This document shows positions 62,617 to 64,000 of a stretch of 64,000 nucleotides of DNA, one piece after another (position 1 is the first letter of the stretch; the number at the start of each line of letters is the position of its first letter). The position numbers and the translations under genes were made by a program. The notes under the pieces are model-generated. The model was not told the DNA's origin, did not search any database, and saw only the letters and a program-made list of their open reading frames with translations. The DNA lies in the NCBI RefSeq assembly GCF_002174125.1, contig NZ_NEXX01000005.1, forward strand, positions 1 through 64,000. The letters run 5' to 3'. The DNA comes from Acinetobacter populi. GTDB lineage: Bacteria; Pseudomonadota; Gammaproteobacteria; Pseudomonadales; Moraxellaceae.

Positions 62617-63855
62617 TTAAACTGAAACAATATGATCGACATCCACACGCTCAATGATCAATGCAATACCTTGACCAACCCCAATACACATCGAACACAA
62701 ACCATATTTCCCACCCGTCTGTTCCAGCTGGTTTAAGGCAGTAATGACCAGTCTGGCACCCGAAGCACCTAATGGATGACCTAATGCAATCGCACCGCCA
62801 TTGGGATTGACCTTGTCACTATAATCCGCTAAACCTAAATCACGGGTCACTGCCAAGGCCTGTGCTGCAAAGGCTTCATTCAGCTCAATCACATCCATTT
62901 GTTCTAATGTTAAATTAGCCTGTTTTAGTAACTTTTTGATTGCAGGTGCAGGGGCAAATCCCATAATCCGTGGTTCTACACCCACTGTTGTTGCTGCAAC
63001 AATGCGTGCTCTTGGTGTTAAGCCATAATGTTGTACTGCATGATCAGAAGCAATTAATACCGCTGCTGCACCATCATTAATCCCGGATGCATTGCCCGCA
63101 GTCACTGTACCGTCGGCTTTAACCACACCTTTGAGTTTGCTTAAACCTTCCAATGTCGTTGAAGCGCGTGGATGCTCATCAGTGTCAATCACGATGGCAT
63201 CGCCTTTACGCTGTGCAATCGTGACCGGGATAATTTCTTGTTTAAAATAACCTTTGGCTTGTGCTGCTGCTGTGCGTTGTTGACTGTTTAAGGCAAACAA
63301 GTCCTGATCGGCACGATTAATCTGAAATTGCTCTGCTACATTCTCAGCAGTTTGTGGCATGGTATCTACACCATACAATTCTTTTAGCTTTGGATTGATA
63401 AAACGCCAACCCATGGTGGTGTCTTCAATCTTTTGGCTACGTCCATAAGCACTGTCTGATTTACCCATCACATAAGGCGCACGGCTCATGCTTTCAACAC
63501 CACCAGCAATCATTAAATCTGCTTCACCTGCCTTGATGGTACGAGCAGCAATTGCAATAGCATCCAGTGATGACCCACATAAACGATTAATGGTGGTTGC
63601 CGGCACCTGATACGGTAAACCTGCCAATAAAGCTGACATGCGTCCAACATTACGATTGTCTTCACCGGCCTGATTGGCACAGCCATAAATGACATCATCC
63701 ACCTGTTGCCAATCGACTTGTGGATTACGCGCAATCAATGCCTGAATTGGAATGGCACCCAGATCATCGGCACGTACTGGGGCAAGTCCACCGGCATAAC
63801 GGCCAAATGGGGTACGAATGGCATCGATAATATAGGCATTTTTTAATGTAGACAT
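62617..63855 (-). CDS. catF: 3-oxoadipyl-CoA thiolase
   Basis: Thiolase of 412 residues that cleaves beta-ketoadipyl-CoA to succinyl-CoA and acetyl-CoA, the last step of the pathway. The acyl-carrying Cys is in TTINRLCGSSLDAIAIA, the His in NPNGGAIALGHPLGASG and the second Cys in LCSMCIGVGQGIALI. A frame is open to 63900, but the ATG at 63855 follows AAGGAAA and gives MSTLKNAYIIDAIRTPFGRY, the family N-terminus. The last eight residues (DVDHIVSV) extend beyond the usual end. It lies ten bases after the CoA-transferase stop. Confidence 0.95.
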   Translation of the reverse strand: MSTLKNAYIIDAIRTPFGRYAGGLAPVRADDLGAIPIQALIARNPQVDWQQVDDVIYGCANQAGEDNRNVGRMSALLAGLPYQVPATTINRLCGSSLDAIAIAARTIKAGEADLMIAGGVESMSRAPYVMGKSDSAYGRSQKIEDTTMGWRFINPKLKELYGVDTMPQTAENVAEQFQINRADQDLFALNSQQRTAAAQAKGYFKQEIIPVTIAQRKGDAIVIDTDEHPRASTTLEGLSKLKGVVKADGTVTAGNASGINDGAAAVLIASDHAVQHYGLTPRARIVAATTVGVEPRIMGFAPAPAIKKLLKQANLTLEQMDVIELNEAFAAQALAVTRDLGLADYSDKVNPNGGAIALGHPLGASGARLVITALNQLEQTGGKYGLCSMCIGVGQGIALIIERVDVDHIVSV

Positions 63856-63865
63856 GCTGTTTTCC

Positions 63866-64000
63866 TTAACCTTGTGTCGTATTAAGCTGTGTCGCATCAA
63901 TCAGCGTCGCACCAGTCAATGACTGTAATTCGTCAAAGCTTAATCCTTCAACTTTTTCAATCACTTTTAAGCCATCACTTGTCACATCAATCACACACAA
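63866..64000 (-). CDS. catJ: 3-oxoacid CoA-transferase subunit B, C-terminal end only
   Basis: The last 44 codons of a gene that enters from the right edge: VIDVTSDGLKVIEKVEGLSF followed by DELQSLTGATLIDATQL. This is the C-terminal pattern of the B subunit of beta-ketoadipate:succinyl-CoA transferase. Position before the thiolase gene supports catJ. Confidence 0.85.
   Translation of the reverse strand: MCVIDVTSDGLKVIEKVEGLSFDELQSLTGATLIDATQLNTTQG

Overview
The window looks like a chromosomal segment of an Acinetobacter species. It is low in GC, its right edge carries catJ-catF-catD (the Acinetobacter catechol-branch order, with no pcaB between F and D), and the gene content is typical of that genus: several TonB receptors, TauD dioxygenases, OprB-like and other porins, GntR/LysR regulators and IS3 elements. 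Identifications rest on reading motifs by eye; no database search was possible.

Layout. (1) 1-8.5 kb: a sulfate-ester/sulfonate scavenging block with a TonB receptor (partial), two TauD-family dioxygenases, an anchored sulfonate-type binding protein, a Crp/Fnr-type regulator and a Cys-type sulfatase. (2) 8.5-16.1 kb: a tightly overlapping minus-strand operon (THI5/ThiY-like protein, APH-fold kinase, two-domain rhodanese, TonB receptor, PnuC-type transporter, e(P4)-like HAD phosphatase) divergent from a GntR/UTRA regulator; together it reads as an uptake-and-salvage route for a phosphorylated vitamin. (3) 16.2-22.5 kb: flavin monooxygenase, MFS transporter and TonB receptor, divergent from a TetR regulator with a clear palindromic operator. 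(4) 22.6-32.3 kb: a polar amino acid ABC transporter with permease and ATPase fused, a class II aldolase, a RidA/DUF1028/LysR/M20-peptidase operon, and a divergent flavoprotein plus porin. (5) 32.5-33.5 kb: a D-2-hydroxyacid dehydrogenase.

At 33.6 kb lies a 3' fragment of tRNA-Gly cut exactly in the anticodon loop, with its terminator: the scar of a site-specific integration. To its right (34.5-44.9 kb) is a catabolic operon: amidase, HpPgdA-like cyclic imide hydrolase/deacetylase, MFS transporter, two SDRs, a 98-aa MCGLCG protein coupled to a COG0523 GTPase, an OprB porin, a binding-protein-like protein without a signal peptide, and a GntR regulator with two DNA-binding domains.

From 45.16 to 59.46 kb I see a degenerate Tn7-like transposon. 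Both edges carry inward-facing copies of a 20-bp motif, and inside are tnsE, two tnsD/TniQ scraps, and cargo: an orphan restriction-modification controller (C protein) with a canonical C-box, a full tatABC operon, a Tat-lipoprotein resembling CN hydrolases, and a DUF6602-like PD-(D/E)XK protein. The element is damaged by IS3 elements and by a group II intron whose two exons come from different IS3 transposases. Beyond it are hipBA and the cat operon.
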